Below, piece after piece: positions 31,155 to 55,200 of a stretch of DNA of 64,000 nt. The stretch spans positions 2,170,001 through 2,234,000 of the forward strand of contig NC_133958.1 in assembly GCF_031877795.1 (NCBI RefSeq), in the 5' to 3' direction. The notes beneath the pieces were generated by a model. The model was not told the DNA's origin. It ran no database searches and saw only the letters and a list, made by a program, of their open reading frames with translations. The first letter of the stretch is position 1. Each line of letters opens with the position of its first letter. This DNA comes from Strix aluco (lineage: Eukaryota > Chordata > Aves > Strigiformes > Strigidae). Made by a program: the position numbers and the translations under genes.

Positions 31155-31495
31155 CTTGCCTGTCCCCAGTGCTGAGTGTCCCCGCTCTGAGTGTCCCTTC
31201 AGTGAGTGTCCCTGCTCTGAGCATCTCTTCCCTGAGCATCCCTGCTCTGAGTGTCCCGATCCCAAACATCTTCACTTGCTTTGAGCATCCCGTCCCTGAG
31301 CATCCCCTCCCCGAGCATCCCTGCTCTGAGCATCCCTTCCTGCTCCGAGCATCCCTTCCCTGAGTGTCCTGACCCTGAGCATCTTCACCCAAAGCATCCC
31401 TGCTCCGAGCATCCCAACCCTGAGCATTCCCCTTCTGAGCATCCCCTCCCCGAGCATCCCAACCCTGAGCATTCCCCCTCTGAGCATCCCTGCTG
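31155..31495 (+). repeat. CCCTGAGCATC minisatellite
   Basis: About 20-25 tandem units of 10-17 bases built on CCCTGAGCATC / GCTCTGAGTGTC. Unit length varies. Confidence 0.88.
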
Positions 31496-32623
31496 TGGTC
31501 TCTCCAAAAGGGAAGACGCTTTCCCTGAAGGAAACGAGCAGGGAGATGGGGACAAATATTTTTCCACCTGGAAAAAAATCCCCCATCTCCCTCAGAAGCT
31601 CCTGGTGCTGGTGGGATGCCGGTGCAGGAGCCGGGAGCGGGACTATATCATGTTCAACTGGTTCTTCGTACCCCGGTGAGAAGGAAAAAGGGGTGAAATA
31701 ATTGCCCCGGCGCCATTTGAAGAGGGGTTATGGCTACGGGGGTCCCCGAAAGCGCTCCCAGGGCTCGTGTAAAGCAGAGCCGGGCTTCCCACGGCGTAAA
31801 TCAGCTCAGCTCCCTCGGCATCAGCTCTATTCCGGCTTTTCTCCGGGCTAAATGAGGACAGGAGCGAGCAGCTCAGACCCAGCGCCGGGGTCAGCTGGGG
31901 CCATGGAAACAGCTTGGAAAACAAGGCGGGAGAGGCAGCGGCGGCCGCCCGCGGCGCCGGGAGGCAGTGGGGCCGCGAGCCGGCGCGGTGGGTACCCCGG
32001 CCGGGGGGGAGCCGGGGGCTGTCGTGGGTCCGGCTCGGCGCTCGGCCTTCCCAGATTTCCTTTATTTTCTGTTTTTGGGTGCGCTGAGCGTGGATATATG
32101 GCATCCGCACCGTTCGGCTCCTCTCTGGCATCCCCCCCACTGCTACCTGGGGGCCACGGTGGTAGTTTGGGACCGGGAGGGGGTTTTTCCATCTTTTGGG
32201 GTGCGGTGAGGTGGTGCCCCCCAGAAGCATCAATCCCCACGGCGCGGGGGGGGTGTATGTTGTGATTTCAGCAGCGTTTTCTTCCCCGGCAAAGCCCTTT
32301 GGTGGCAGCGGCCGGGCGGTTTGTTATTGTAGGGTCTCCTGCGTGCAGGGATTCTCAGGGTTCCCCCCCGCCCCCTCCAGGCGGTGCCCCCCAACCCGCC
32401 ATCCCGGCGGAGGATCCCCAAGGCCTGTTGTTGCCAGAGGAGGAAAACCACAAGCCGAGTGCCGGGGCTGGCTGGGCTCCACCGACGCGGCGCGGGGCTG
32501 GCAGCCAAGCTGCCTCCTGCCTCTTGGCCGGCCCGTGCCGCTGGCTGGCAGCGGCGCCCGCTGACCTCCCAAACACCCCGTCGTGTCCTCGCCACAGCCC
32601 CGGCTCACGGCGGTGGGGGTGTG

Positions 32624-32643
32624 TGTGTGTGTGTGTGTGTGCG
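32624..32643 (+). repeat. (GT)n microsatellite
   Basis: A simple GT run of about ten units, ending in GCGTGTCC. Confidence 0.9.
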
Positions 32644-33234
32644 TGTCCCCCCCGCCGCCCAGATGCCACCGGGAAGGGCTCAGCATCCCCGCCGGTGCGG
32701 TCCAGCCTTCATCCGCTCTCTTCCACCTCCCAAATTCGGCATTTGTAATAAAATGGAGCGTTTTTTGCCGGCGGGATGGCACCAAGCGATGTCTTCCAAG
32801 CTGCTTTGCATGCACCAAATTGCTCCGTTCTCTGCAGCTGGGCCATTTGGCTCCTGCCAAGGGATTTAATAAACCCCCAAAATACGTATATGGGGGAATT
32901 TTTGGGGCCCTGGTGGGGGTGAGCGGGTGTTTTTGGAGGACAAAGGATTTAAAACCCTGTTGGCTTTGGGGGACTTCAGTTCGTTTTTCTTACACCGCAG
33001 CAGGGAGGTTGAAAGTAAGAATTTGAAAAAGGGAGAAAAAGGAAAAACAAAGTGGGGAAAAATGAGTTTGAAACAGCTGTGGCTTCCGCGAGGCGGCTGG
33101 GGGAGGCAGGACAGACGGAAGCACGGACGGATGGACGGACAGACAGCGGCGGGGGGGCGGTGGGCCCCAGCTCATCCCCTGGTTTTTGGGTTGGTGTGGG
33201 GCTGCTTTGGGATTTTGGGTATTTTTAGGTATTA

Positions 33235-34625
33235 TAGACTGCTGGCCATATAGGGCTGTTGGATGTACAGGTCACTGGATGTATAGGGTTGCTGGATATA
33301 TAGAATTTGGGTATTTAGGGCTGCTGAGTGTTCAGGGTTGCTGGATATATAGGTCTGCTGGATATATGGGACTGCAGAATATGTAAATTGCTGGCTATAA
33401 CGTGTTGCTGGATATATAGGACTGCTTGATGTATAGGGCTTCTGGATGTGTAAGATTGCTGATTATATAGGGTTGCTGGAACTATAGGGCTGCTGGATAT
33501 ATAGGGCTGCTGGATATAACGTGTTGCTGGATATATAGGGCTGCTGGATATATAGGACTGCTTGATGTATAGAGCTGCTAGATGTATAAGATTGCTTATT
33601 ATATAGGGTTGCTTATTATATAGGGTTGCTGGAACTATAGGGCTGATGGATATATAGACAGCTAGATGTGTAGGGTTGCTGGATATATAGACTGCTGGCC
33701 ATGTAGGGCTGTTAGATGTACAGGTCACTGGATGTATAGGGTTGCTGGGTGCATAGGTCTGCTCGATATATGGGATTGTGGGATATATAAGCTGATGGAT
33801 ATAACAAATTGCTGGATATATAGGGCTGCTGGATGTGTAAGATTTCTGATTATATAGGGCTGCTAGACACACAGACAGCTAGATGTGTAGGGTTTCTGGA
33901 TTTATAGACTACTGGCCATATAGGGTTGCTGGATATATAGGTCACTGGATGTATAGGGTTGCTGAGTGTATAGGACTTGGGTATTTAGGGCTGCTGAGTG
34001 TTTAGGGTTGCTGGATATATAGGTCTGCTGGATATATGGGACTGAGGAATACGTACATTGCTGGCTATAATGTGTTGCTGGATATATAGGACTGTTCGAT
34101 GTATAGGGCTGCTGGATGTGTAAGATTGCTGATTATATAGGGCTGCTGGAACTATAGGGCTGCTGGATATATATAGCAGCTAGATGTGTAGGGTTGCTGA
34201 ATATATAGACTGCTGGCCATATAGGGTTGCAGGATATATAGGTCACTGGATATATAGGGTTGCTGGATATATAGGACTTGGGTATTTAGGGCTGCTGAGT
34301 GTTTAGGGTTGCTGGATATATAGGTCTGCTGGATATATGGCATTGCAGAATGTATAAGTTGCTGGCTATAATGTGTTGCTGGGTATATGGGGTTACTGGA
34401 TAGGCAGGTTGCTGGTTGTATAAGATTGCTGATTATATAGAGCTGCTGGATATATAAGGCTGCTGAAGGTATAAGATTGCTGGATATATAGGGCTGCTGA
34501 ATATTTAAGATCGCTGGATATTCAGGTTGCTGGTTATATAGGGTTTCTGGATATATAGGGTTGTTAGATATATAAGACTGCTGAATGTGCAGGTCGCTGG
34601 GTGTGTGGGTCAGCGGGATCTATAG
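33235..34625 (+). repeat. GCTGGATATATAGGG minisatellite
   Basis: About 1.4 kb of irregular 13-19-base units around GCTGGATATATAGGGCT with variants (GATGTATAGG, GATTATATAG, TATTTAGGGCTG). A longer-range repeat is visible: the block from GGGTATTTAGGGCTGCTGAG recurs near 33308, 33970 and 34269. AT-rich in an otherwise GC-rich region. Confidence 0.93.
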
Positions 34626-35654
34626 GGCAGCGGGATCTATAGGGCAACGGGATCTATAGGGCCGCTGGCAGTGGGGGCTGCCATTGCCCACCGTAGCTGA
34701 CGGAGCTGCCGCCGTCGTTCCCCGCTGGCTCGCGGGGCTGGGGTCCCCCCCGTGTCCCCCCACGGGGCGTCAAGGCGCCTTTCGGGGCCCAGCCAGCACC
34801 GTGGGGCTGTGGGGCCGGCGTGGGGCCCTCCGCCGTCCGTCCGTCCGTCCCTACGTGCGCGCGGCGCTGGGGCTAATGGCTCCTCCAGCTGGTTTTGCAG
34901 GGGGCGGGGAGGGCCGGGGTGGCTGAGGCTTGAACAACTCGTTTCGTCTTTCCTCCCCGGACGGTCCCGCCGTCGCCTTTGGCTTCGCCTCCCGCCCCAC
35001 ACACGTAAGTGCCGCTCGGCCAGAGCCGTACCCGAATCCGGCACCGTGCCCCCGCCAGGGCTCCCCCCCGGCACTTGCCGGGTTATAAACGGCTCCGGAC
35101 TATTCCCAGGGAGCGCAGCCCAGGCTGGAAACCCTCCAAGCCGGGCTCTGCGTGTGTGGTTTTTTTTTTTTTTTCCTCCCTTCCCTCTGTTCAAGGCATT
35201 TAAAACGGGGAAAAAAATAAAAAAGAAGAGGAAAAACAGATTAAAAAAATACATGTTTTCATCCTCAGGGGGATTTTTCCCCTTTTATAGCACCCGGAGG
35301 ATGCAGAAGGGACTGTGCAGGAGCCGAGCAGCTGAGCTAACCCGAACCAAAGCGCTTGGTTTTCTCTTTATTTTAATTTATTTCCCTCCCCCCTCCCCAG
35401 CTTTTATCCTTTCCCGGGGTGAATGGAAGGAGGCTTGGGCGGGCAGTGCTTTTTCTGGGGAAAACGGGCCGAGGTGCGGAGGAATAGGTGCCCACGGCAG
35501 CGATGGAGGGATTTCTGTGGATGCTCTCGGGATGGGGAGGGGGATCGATTTTCAGAGAGAAGCCACGAGGTCTTTCCATCTCCCAGCCCGTGGGGCCAGG
35601 AACAAAAGGAGCTGGATGAGAGAGCCAGGAAAAAAATAATTATTTTTTATGTGT

Positions 35655-35671
35655 GTATATATATATATATT
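35655..35671 (+). repeat. (TA)n microsatellite
   Basis: A short TA run within an AT-rich stretch. Confidence 0.7.
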
Positions 35672-37713
35672 TAAATTTTTTTCCCCCACTGATTTGAGGA
35701 AGGTTGTAGCTTTCAGATTAACCCTTTAGGAGCGGCGGGGGAGCGCCTTGTGTTCACAGGGTGAACTGTTTTCCTGCATCCCCAGCCTGGGTTGATAACC
35801 TGGTTTATGGGATGGACCAGCCCAAGGTGCCGCCCCAGCCCGACAGCTGGTTTTTGGGGCTTCCCCTGCCCTTACCCAGCAGGTTCCTCCCCCCCGGGTA
35901 GACCCTTGGGGCCAGCATCTGCTCCCCACCCAGAGCAAAACAGGTTTGTCATCGTTTCTTTGGGCTGGCGTCACCGCTGCGACGCCGGGGACGCTTCGGG
36001 GCACAAGCGTGTCCCCCCAATGTCTTGGAGGGGGCTCGGGGCATTTTGCTCCAAGCCACCACGCGCCGCTTGGGAAAAACCCGAGGAGGAGGAGGAGGAA
36101 GATGACGGCGTAGGAAGGACGGGCGAGGCTGTTTCTTCCCTGGTTTGCAAAGGAGAGCGGAGGCGGCGTGTTGTCCCCACCCTGCCCAAGCTGCCGTTTC
36201 GCCGGCGCACGGCACAAACCGGCGGCGAAGCACTTGCTCCCCAGACCTGATGGACCGGTCCCATCGCTCGCGGCTCCGTCGCTTGGCTCCAGGGATGCTG
36301 CGAAGGGACCGAACCCGGAGCCCCTCTAAAGCTGCGGCAGCATCAGGGTGAGCCCTGTGCCGGAGTGGGGCCGCGATGATTTGCACCGGCGCTGTGCTCC
36401 CCCTCGAGTTTTCACCCCCGGGGAGGGGGGATTTTTTGGGATATAATCATGCCGGGAGTGGTTCCTCCCCCGGTTTCACCAGGGTTTCGCCCCAGTCAGC
36501 ACCGTGCTTATCTCCGGCGTAGAAACCAGCCGCACTCAAGCGTGCGGCTTCGCTCACCCCAAAGGACGCCCGTGCTGAAGCCGTGGGGCTGGTGGCTGAA
36601 GGGTTAAACGCGGCTCCACCAACAACAGCCGCACACTGACAGCTTGCTTGAACAGGGAGCCAACTCGGGGTCTCCTGGCGAGTCTGGGCTATGGATCCCT
36701 CCCGCGCCGGTACCGGCACCGTCCAGAGACAGGAAGCTCTGCCCACAGCCTTTGCTTGCTTTGTCATATTTTTTTCCAGCGAACTTTGCTGTATTTTTAG
36801 CTTGCAGGAAGCTCCCCCTGCTTATCGGCAAACTGCTAAATAAGCTGCCAGCGCCCGGCACCCCCCAGGCTGCCAGAGCACTAAAATCCCCACCGCTGAG
36901 GCGGGGGGAGAGCCACAGAGCACAGAAAGAACCCCCCCATCGCTGGCAAAAGCCCTTGAAGGGTCTTAACCGTGGCACGTGAGCCCAGACGCCGGGGTGA
37001 CGGGCTCCCTGGGCGCCGGTGTGGACAGCTCTAATGGTTTTGGTCTCTTCTTGGCACGCGGCCGGTTTTCTGGACGCCGGTGCTGTAGCTCGGCGTTGCC
37101 GGGGGCCCTGGGCCAGCCGTGTTGATACAGACGCCGGGTTATTCGAGGTGAAAGCATCCCTGCGCCGCCCCTGGCACCGGCGTAGCCAACTCGACGGCTT
37201 CCTGCCGTGCCGTGGCCCCCGGTGAAGGATGGCTGCTCCCAGCCAGGATGTTTGTTTTGGGCATGGGTCCAAACCGCCCCCCCCGTCCCCCCTTTTCTCC
37301 CTGTGCCGCTTCCTTCACCAGTGCAAACTGTGTCGCCGGAGCTGGGGACGCCCTCCCCGTCCCACCCTGGCGTGTCTCGCCCTCGGCGGGCGATGGAAAT
37401 CCCGAACTGTCCCGTGAGCAATTTCGAAAGCGGGTGGCGGGGTGGGGACGTGGGCGGCGCGGGGCCGGCGCAGTGGAAACTGGCCGCCTTCAGAGCCGAG
37501 ATGCTCCTTATGCAGCCGGGCAAAATCCGCGTGGTTTTGCTATCGGCAATTATATTTTTGCGTGGTTCATCTACGTCTTCATCACCCGGGTCAGAAAAAG
37601 AGATAGGGGAAGGGGGAATAAAAAAACAAGAGAGGGGAAAATAGGGTGGGGGATGATGGCACGTGGGTTGTGGTGGGGGATGCTCATGTCTTTCCTTCTT
37701 TCTCTCTTCGCAG

Positions 37714-48801
<11,088 letters not shown>

Positions 48802-51800
48802 GACGGAGGCAACCGCCGCGGCCCCATCTTACCTCAACCCTCGGCAGCGCCGGAGCCCGGCGTTGCTTCGTGGTGCTTTCTCCTCGGGCGTGGGGGAGAA
48901 GAAAAAAAAAAAATAGACAAAAACGAAGCAAAACACAACAACAACAACAAAAAAACCCAACCAACCCACAGAAAGTGAACCCAACACGCACGCTTGGAAA
49001 CAGCGGAGCCGGTGCGGGCGCACGCTGTCGGAGAGCTGCGCTTGGCGAGGAGTTGGCAAACAAAGCAAAACTCGATAAAAAAACAAAAAGAGGGATGATG
49101 CTGTTTGATGCTTTTCGGTAATCTCATATTTATATCTCCGCGTTTTTTTAATCTAGCCTCGTGCGCCACGCGAGTGGAGGGAGAAGTTTATAGCGTCCTT
49201 TCGCAAAGGAGAGGTTTTTAATTCCACTTAAAAATACCTATTTATTGGATTTTATTTTATTTTATTTTTTACTCCGACGACAACGACGAAGCTGATCTTC
49301 AAAAAAGAATCCACCATCGAAAAAAAAAAACCCTAAACACAAATAAAAAACAACCTGAACACCAAACCAGCTTAAAGGCAAGAGGTGACTCCCTCCAGCT
49401 CCAACGCGTGGGGCCTGGCGGGATCGTGTGCTTTACCGTCAGCCGGACACGCTGAACATCCGATCATTTTTTTTTCCCAAGGACCTAAATAATATCTATT
49501 TTGCAACTCGAGGAGTCCTTTCTTACAGCAACGGGAGACCCGCTTGTGAGCGGGACATCCTGGGATGGCGCGTCTTCGCCTGGCTTCTCGCCGCCGGCGG
49601 GATCGGCTCCGCCGGGACGGAGCGAGCCGGCGTCTTTCCCGGCGCCGGAGACCTCAGGACACGTCCGGGCTGGGGACTGCCGCTGCCGGGGCGCCGCGCT
49701 CGGGCTCGGACTTGGGGGCTCCTTTGCCGAAGGCCCCAGGGAGAGCGGCGGCGACGGCGGCGGCAGCATCTCTAAAGGAGCCGACAGGACAAAAACAGAA
49801 AGAAAAAAAAACAGGAAAAAAAAAAAAACACAAACCAACCCCAAACTGTGAATAGCTAGTGTTGCTCTCTGTACATCACTGTTGCTAAAGTCTGGTGCTT
49901 TCCGTCTCCGGGGGACTTTCTCCGTGCGATCGGCTCTGGGAAGAGCGAATCCCAAGACTTGGCTGGCCAAAACCCCCGCTGGTCCGCCTTCCCCGCCGGT
50001 GCCGGCGAACCGGCGCGGCGGCAAGCGCCGCCGGGGCTCGGTGCTTTTTCTCTCCCCGGGTGCCATCCCTCCTTCCTACGGATCGCCGTTCTTCCCGCAA
50101 AAAACAAACAAACAAACAAACAACCCAGCGACGACAAAAACCGCGTGGTGCTTTTCGAACAATCTCAGTCGAGACTTTCCGCCCGTCGCCGATGCCGAAG
50201 CCGCGCCGGGATGGACGGGCGGGCGGGCGAGCTCCCCCGCGGCTCACCGGGAGGGCGGCGTGGCCGAATCCGGGTGCCGGCGTCCCCGGGGTCGTTGCTT
50301 TTGCACTTTGAGGTGCCTTTTGGAGAGCCAGCGAGCCAGAGCCGACGCCGTCACCGTGCAGAAATCACCTTGTGTTTACTGTCACCCTCCTTCCTTGCGC
50401 ACTGGCACAGATCAGCAGGATCTCGGTAAAACAGCCTGAACATTTACGTGGTCTGATTTTAAACCTGTAAATAGGGAAAGAATTTTTTTAAAAGCACTTT
50501 CACCTAGATTTAAAAACAAAAGCAAAACTTAAAAAACAAATCCCCTCTTTCCTCCCCGCCCCTCTCCCCCCCCCAACAACTTGAAAGCAGTATGTTTTAA
50601 ACAAGATTATTGTGGGAGAACTGTAAATACTGGCAGAATATTTAACATGCTTTGTCCGTCCTTCATAATTAATTTTTTTTTTTAACCGTAATCTGTAAAG
50701 TCGCGTATATTTGACAAGGAAACTCAACGAGCTATTACCGCTTTTCTTATAAATACCCAATAGCATATCAGGATTGTAAGAGTCGATGGCAAGTCAGATT
50801 TTAGGGATGCCTGCGGGCGATGCCGGTTCCAGCGCGGGGACCCGACGTGTCGATGTGGTTTGGAGGGCGAAAAGGGGACCCGGCTGCTCCCCGCCAGCGG
50901 CGTTCGGCGGGGCCGGATTCGGGTGCCGGCCCCGGTTTGCATCGCCCGGGGTCTCGTCTGACTGTCGTGGCGGGGGTGCCTTGCGAGCTTCGCCTGGATG
51001 GGTTTAGAGTCGGGAGGAAAAAGGGTGCGTTCGGAGAAGGCGAGGGTCCGTGTAACCTGTCTAAGTCCTGCTTCCTCGGAGGTTTTTTTTTGGTGCAGGG
51101 AGGGGGTTCGGTCCGGCGCGGCGTTGGCTCCGGCGGGTTCAACCCGGGTAAGCGGGGAGATGCCGGTGCTGCGGGTCGGGGAGCGAGAACTGCTGCAGTC
51201 TCACGTTTTTACACTACATAACGTCTAACCTACCTCAAATCTCAGTCATTAAAAATTAGCACGCTTCAGACTTCTTCTACGAAAACTCGTCTTTACCCCT
51301 TGCTGCTGAGAGGCTGTTTTTCAAGCAAAATCTTTTCCTTTACCTGTCCCGGTGGCCGTGCTCATCCCACCCGTGCCGAAGCCAGGGGGGTCGCGGCGTT
51401 AAGGGGGACTTGCTGGGGCGGGGGGATGTTTTTAATTGCTTCGGGGTGGGATGGGGACCTAATTTTGCAGCAGGTCATGGCCACAATGGTGCTAGAACAA
51501 CGCCCGCGGTAGAAACCCTGGGGAGAGCTTGGCGCAGGGAGCCCTGACGGGCTCCTGCCACCCCGCTTTGGCTTTTCCGGCCGCGATGCTTCGCCTCGGG
51601 AGGGGAACGGGGGACACGTTTCGGGGTTCCCCCCCCCCCATCTCGATGCTCTCGGGACGAGGCACGGGAAGGAGAAGGAAACCAGAATCCCTGAGGTGCC
51701 TCAATTGCTGATTTTTCCTTTTAATACTGGAGTATGCTTAGTGGGCTCTATAAGGCATATTTTTATTAAATGAAATCTTCTAATAAAAACGGTGCTATGG

Positions 51801-52070
51801 TGTTTTAACAAACTGTATCACGCTTCTGCCTGATTCCATCTCGCTGAGGTGCTACTAATGTATATACGAAACTAGGGAACCAAGAAAAAAAAAAAAAAAA
51901 AAGCAATGTCGTTGAGAAGGAAGTTTACTTTTCCGGAGCGACAGCTCGAAGCGTGCCGGGATCTGGTTGGGTTTATGCAAACTGAAATCGGTGCGGCGTC
52001 GGAAGCGTCCCGCCGACCGGGCTCGCGGTGGAGCCGTTCCCCTCCAGTGCGGGGCCGGGGTGCCGGCAGG
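48802..52070 (+). other. TET3: TET3 3' UTR, proximal part
   Basis: Non-coding sequence after the TET3 stop, with A-rich runs (48901-48960, 49320-49370, 49800-49835), many AT-rich blocks and CpG-rich patches. A strong candidate poly(A) signal, AATAAA at 51782-51787, follows an ATTAAA at about 51766. Transcripts could end near 51805. No ORF of note is supported. Confidence 0.65.
51782..51787 (+). promoter_or_regulatory. TET3: Candidate proximal TET3 poly(A) signal
   Basis: AATAAA in an AT-rich context about 3.0 kb after the stop codon and 290 bases before the large minisatellite. Confidence 0.55.
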
Positions 52071-52074
52071 AGAG

Positions 52075-55000
52075 CCGTGTGCGGGTGTGGTGCTTGGACG
52101 AGGTGCTCAGTTGCGGTGCTGGGGCACGGTGCTCGGCCACGCGTCGTGGACATGGTGCTCGAATGTGGTGCGTAGGCACGGTGCTCGGCCAGGGCGTGTG
52201 AACGTGGTGCTTGGCCACGGTGCTCAGCCCGCGGTGCGTGGACGTGGTGCTTGGACATGGTGCGTGGACATGGTGCTCGGGCGCGCTGCTCAGCCACACA
52301 TCGTGGACGTGGTGCTTGGATGTGGTGTGTGAACATGGTGACTGGCCACGGTGCTCGACCGCGGTGCTTGGACATGGTGCGTGGACATGGTGCTCGGGCA
52401 CGGTGCTCGGCCACGCATCATGGCCATGGTGCTCGGGGACGGTGCTTGGCCAGGGTGTGTGGATGTGGTGCTTGGGCACGGTGCTCAGCCACACATTGTG
52501 GACATGGTGCCTGGACATGGTGCGTGGACACGGTGCTCGGCCACACATCATGGCCATGGTGAATTGCCACGGTGCTCGACCACGGTGCTGGGATGTGGTG
52601 TGTGGACATGGTGCTCAGGCACGGTGCTCAGCCAGGGTGTGTGGACGTGGTGCTCGGGCACGGTGCTCTGCTGTGGTGCTTGGACGTGGTGCATGGCCGT
52701 GGTGTTTGGGCATGGTGCTCGGCCACACATCGTGGATGTGGTGCTCGGACGTGGTGTGTGAACGTGGTGATTGGCCACAGTGCTCAACCGCGGTGCTTGG
52801 ACATGGTGCGTGGACATGGTGCTCGGGCACGGTGCTTGGCCGCACATCATGGACATGGTGCTTGGATGTGGTGCATGGACACGGTGCTCAGCCAGGGTGC
52901 GTGGATGTGGTGCTCGGGCACGGTGCTCTGCTGTGGTGCTTGGACATGGTGCGTGGCCGTGGTGTTTGGGCACGGTGCTCGGCCACACATCATGGACTTG
53001 GTGCTCGGACGTGGTGTGTGAACATGGTGCTCGACTGTGGTGCTTGGACATGCTACATGGACACGGTGCTCGTGCACGGTGCTCAGCCACGCATCATGGC
53101 CATGTGTTTGGGCACGGTGCTCAGCCACACATCATGGACGTGGTGCTCAGACATGGTGTGTGAACATGGTGCTTACCGTGGTGCTTGGACATGGTGCGTG
53201 GACATGGTGCTTGGGCATGGTGCTTGGCCACACATCGTGGACATGGTGCTTGAATGTGGTGTGTGGACACGGTGCTTGACCAGGGTGTGCGAACCTGGTG
53301 CTCAGGCACGGTGCTCTGCTGTGGTGCTTGGATGTGGTGCGTGGACATGGTGCTCGGCCACACATCATGGACGTGGTGCTCGGATGTGGCGTGTGAACAT
53401 GGTGATTGGCCACGGTGCTTGGACATGGTGCGTGGACATGGTGTTTGGGCACGGTGCTCAGCCACACATCGTGGACCTGGTGCTCAGACGTGGTGTGTGA
53501 ACATGGTGCTTGGCCATGGTGCTCAACCGCGGTGCTTGGATGTGGTGCTCGGGCACGGTGCTCTGCTGTGGTGCTTGGAGATGGTGCATGGACATGGTGC
53601 TCGGGCACGGTGCTCAACCGTGGTGCTTGGACATGGTGCGTGGACACGGTGCTCAGCCACGATGCGTGAACATGGCACTCAGCCGCGGTGCTTGGACACG
53701 GTGTGTGGACTCGGTGCTCAGCCAGGGTGTGCAAACGTGCTCGGACACGGTGCATGGGCACGGTGCTGGGGCAGGGTGCTCAGCCTGGCGCCCAGGGGTG
53801 CTGTGCACACATGGTGCACAGGCACGGTGCAAGGGCACGGCGTGTGGATACGGCGCTCAGGTGCTGTGCATGGCCACGGTGCTCCAGCACCGTGCGTGAC
53901 CGTGGTGCTCAGACATGGTGTTCGGGCACGGCCATGGTGCTTGAACAGGGTCCCCGGGCATGGAGAGGGTGCGAGGGCACGGTGCCAGGGCACGGTCCAC
54001 AGACGTGGTGCCTGGACATGGTGCTTGGGCTTGCTCCATGGATACGGGGTGAGGGCATGGCGCTCGCCCACCACACGTGGACACGGAGCTTGGCCACAGT
54101 GTTTGGCCATGGTGCTCGTGCACGGTGCTTGCCCACCATGCACAGACACGGTGTTTGGGTGTGGTGCTAGGGCATGGTGCTCACCCACCGTGCACCCCCA
54201 CGGTGCTTGGCCATGGCGCACAGGCACGGTGCTCGCCCACCATACGCGGACACGGTGCTTGGGTGCGGTGCACGGTCACGTGCGTGGACACAGTGCTTGG
54301 GCACAGCGCTCAGGCACGGTGGACCCCCACGGTGCTCGGGCACGGTGCTCGCCCACCATGCGTGGCCACAACGCTTGGCCACGGTGCTCGGGCACGGTGC
54401 TAACCCACGGAGCTTGAGCATGGCCACCCAGGCACGGTGCTTGCCCACCATGCGTGGCCACGGCGCTTGGGCACGGTGCTTGCCCACCATACGCGGACAC
54501 AGTGTGTGGCCACCGTGCTTGAGTGCAGTGCTTGCCCACCACGTGTGGCCACAGTGCTTGGATGCAGCGCTTGGGCACAGTGCTCACCCACGGTGCTTGG
54601 ACACGGCACCCAGGCACGGTGCTCGCCCACCATGCGTGGCCACCGTGCTTGGGTGCGGTGCTCGCCCACCATGAGCAGACACGGTGCGTGGCCACCGTGC
54701 GTGGGTGCAGCACTTGCCCACCACATGTGGCCACGGTGCTTGGACGCAGCGCTCGGATATGGTGCTCACCCATGGTGCTTGAGTGTGACCACCCAGGAAT
54801 GGTGCTTGCCCACCATGAGCAGACACGGTGCGTGGCCACCGTGCTTGGGTGCAGCACTTGCCCACCACGCATGGCCATGGTGCTTGGACGCAGCGCTTGG
54901 GCACGGTGCTCACCCACGGTGCTTGAGTATGGCCACCCAGGAACAGTGCTCACCCACCATGCGTGGACACGGTGCGTGGCCACCGTGCTTGGGTGCAGCG

Positions 55001-55200
55001 CTTGCCCACCACGCGTGGCCACGGTGCTTGGACGCAGCGCTTGGGCACGGTGCTCACTCACAGTGCTTGAGTATGGCCACCCAGGAATGGTGCTCGCCCA
55101 CCATACGTGGCCACCGTGCTTGGGTGCAGCGCTTGCCCACCACGCGTGGCCACGGCGCTCGGGCACGGTGCAGCCCACGGCGCTCGGGTGCGGTGCGCAC
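52075..55200 (+). repeat. 3.1-kb minisatellite with 15-bp unit and two higher-order forms
   Basis: The basic unit is about 15 bases (CACGGTGCTTGGACA and variants such as CATGGTGCGTGGACA). From about 52200 to 53700 units group into a roughly 115-120-bp period marked by GCCACACATC(A/G)TGGAC. From about 54060 to 55180 the array changes to other units (CTCGCCCACCATGCGTGGCC) with a period near 144 bases marked by GGCCACCCAGGAATGG-like text at about 54791, 54935 and 55079. All frames are widely open, which produces apparent ORFs of up to 429 codons on + and 335 on -. Confidence 0.96.

Larger units (their letters stand above)
24405..37713 (+). other. TET3: Probable TET3 5' intron region
   Basis: About 13 kb between the putative first exon and the large TET3 exon. 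Beyond the arrays listed separately it holds C-run clusters (24411-24536), a GC-rich block at 25050-25620, a CpG-rich block at 34660-35010 that contains a possible donor (CACAC|GTAAGT near 35007), a TATATA run near 35655, and GC-rich sequence at 36000-37600. No protein-coding exon could be supported here. The polypyrimidine-CAG acceptor at 37711-37713 closes it. Confidence 0.5.

Noticed and set aside
29170-31392. 740-codon Lys/Gly/Glu-rich open frame on - and 543-codon Phe/Pro/Ser-rich frame on +
   Set aside because: Both are translations of the homopyrimidine array; no family similarity outside the repeat.
31590-31678. Exon-like segment (CTCAG|...|CCCCG|GTGAG) encoding VGCRCRSRERDYIMFNWFF
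   Set aside because: Considered as the missing TET3 CXXC exon, but it lacks the CXXC spacing and any match to the domain; it abuts a minisatellite.
36241-36351. Arg/Ser-rich open segment ending in GGGTGAGC, as a possible TET3 5' exon
   Set aside because: Peptide MDRSHRSRLRRLAPGMLRRD... has no counterpart in TET3 that I know; the phase needed at 37714 cannot be confirmed.
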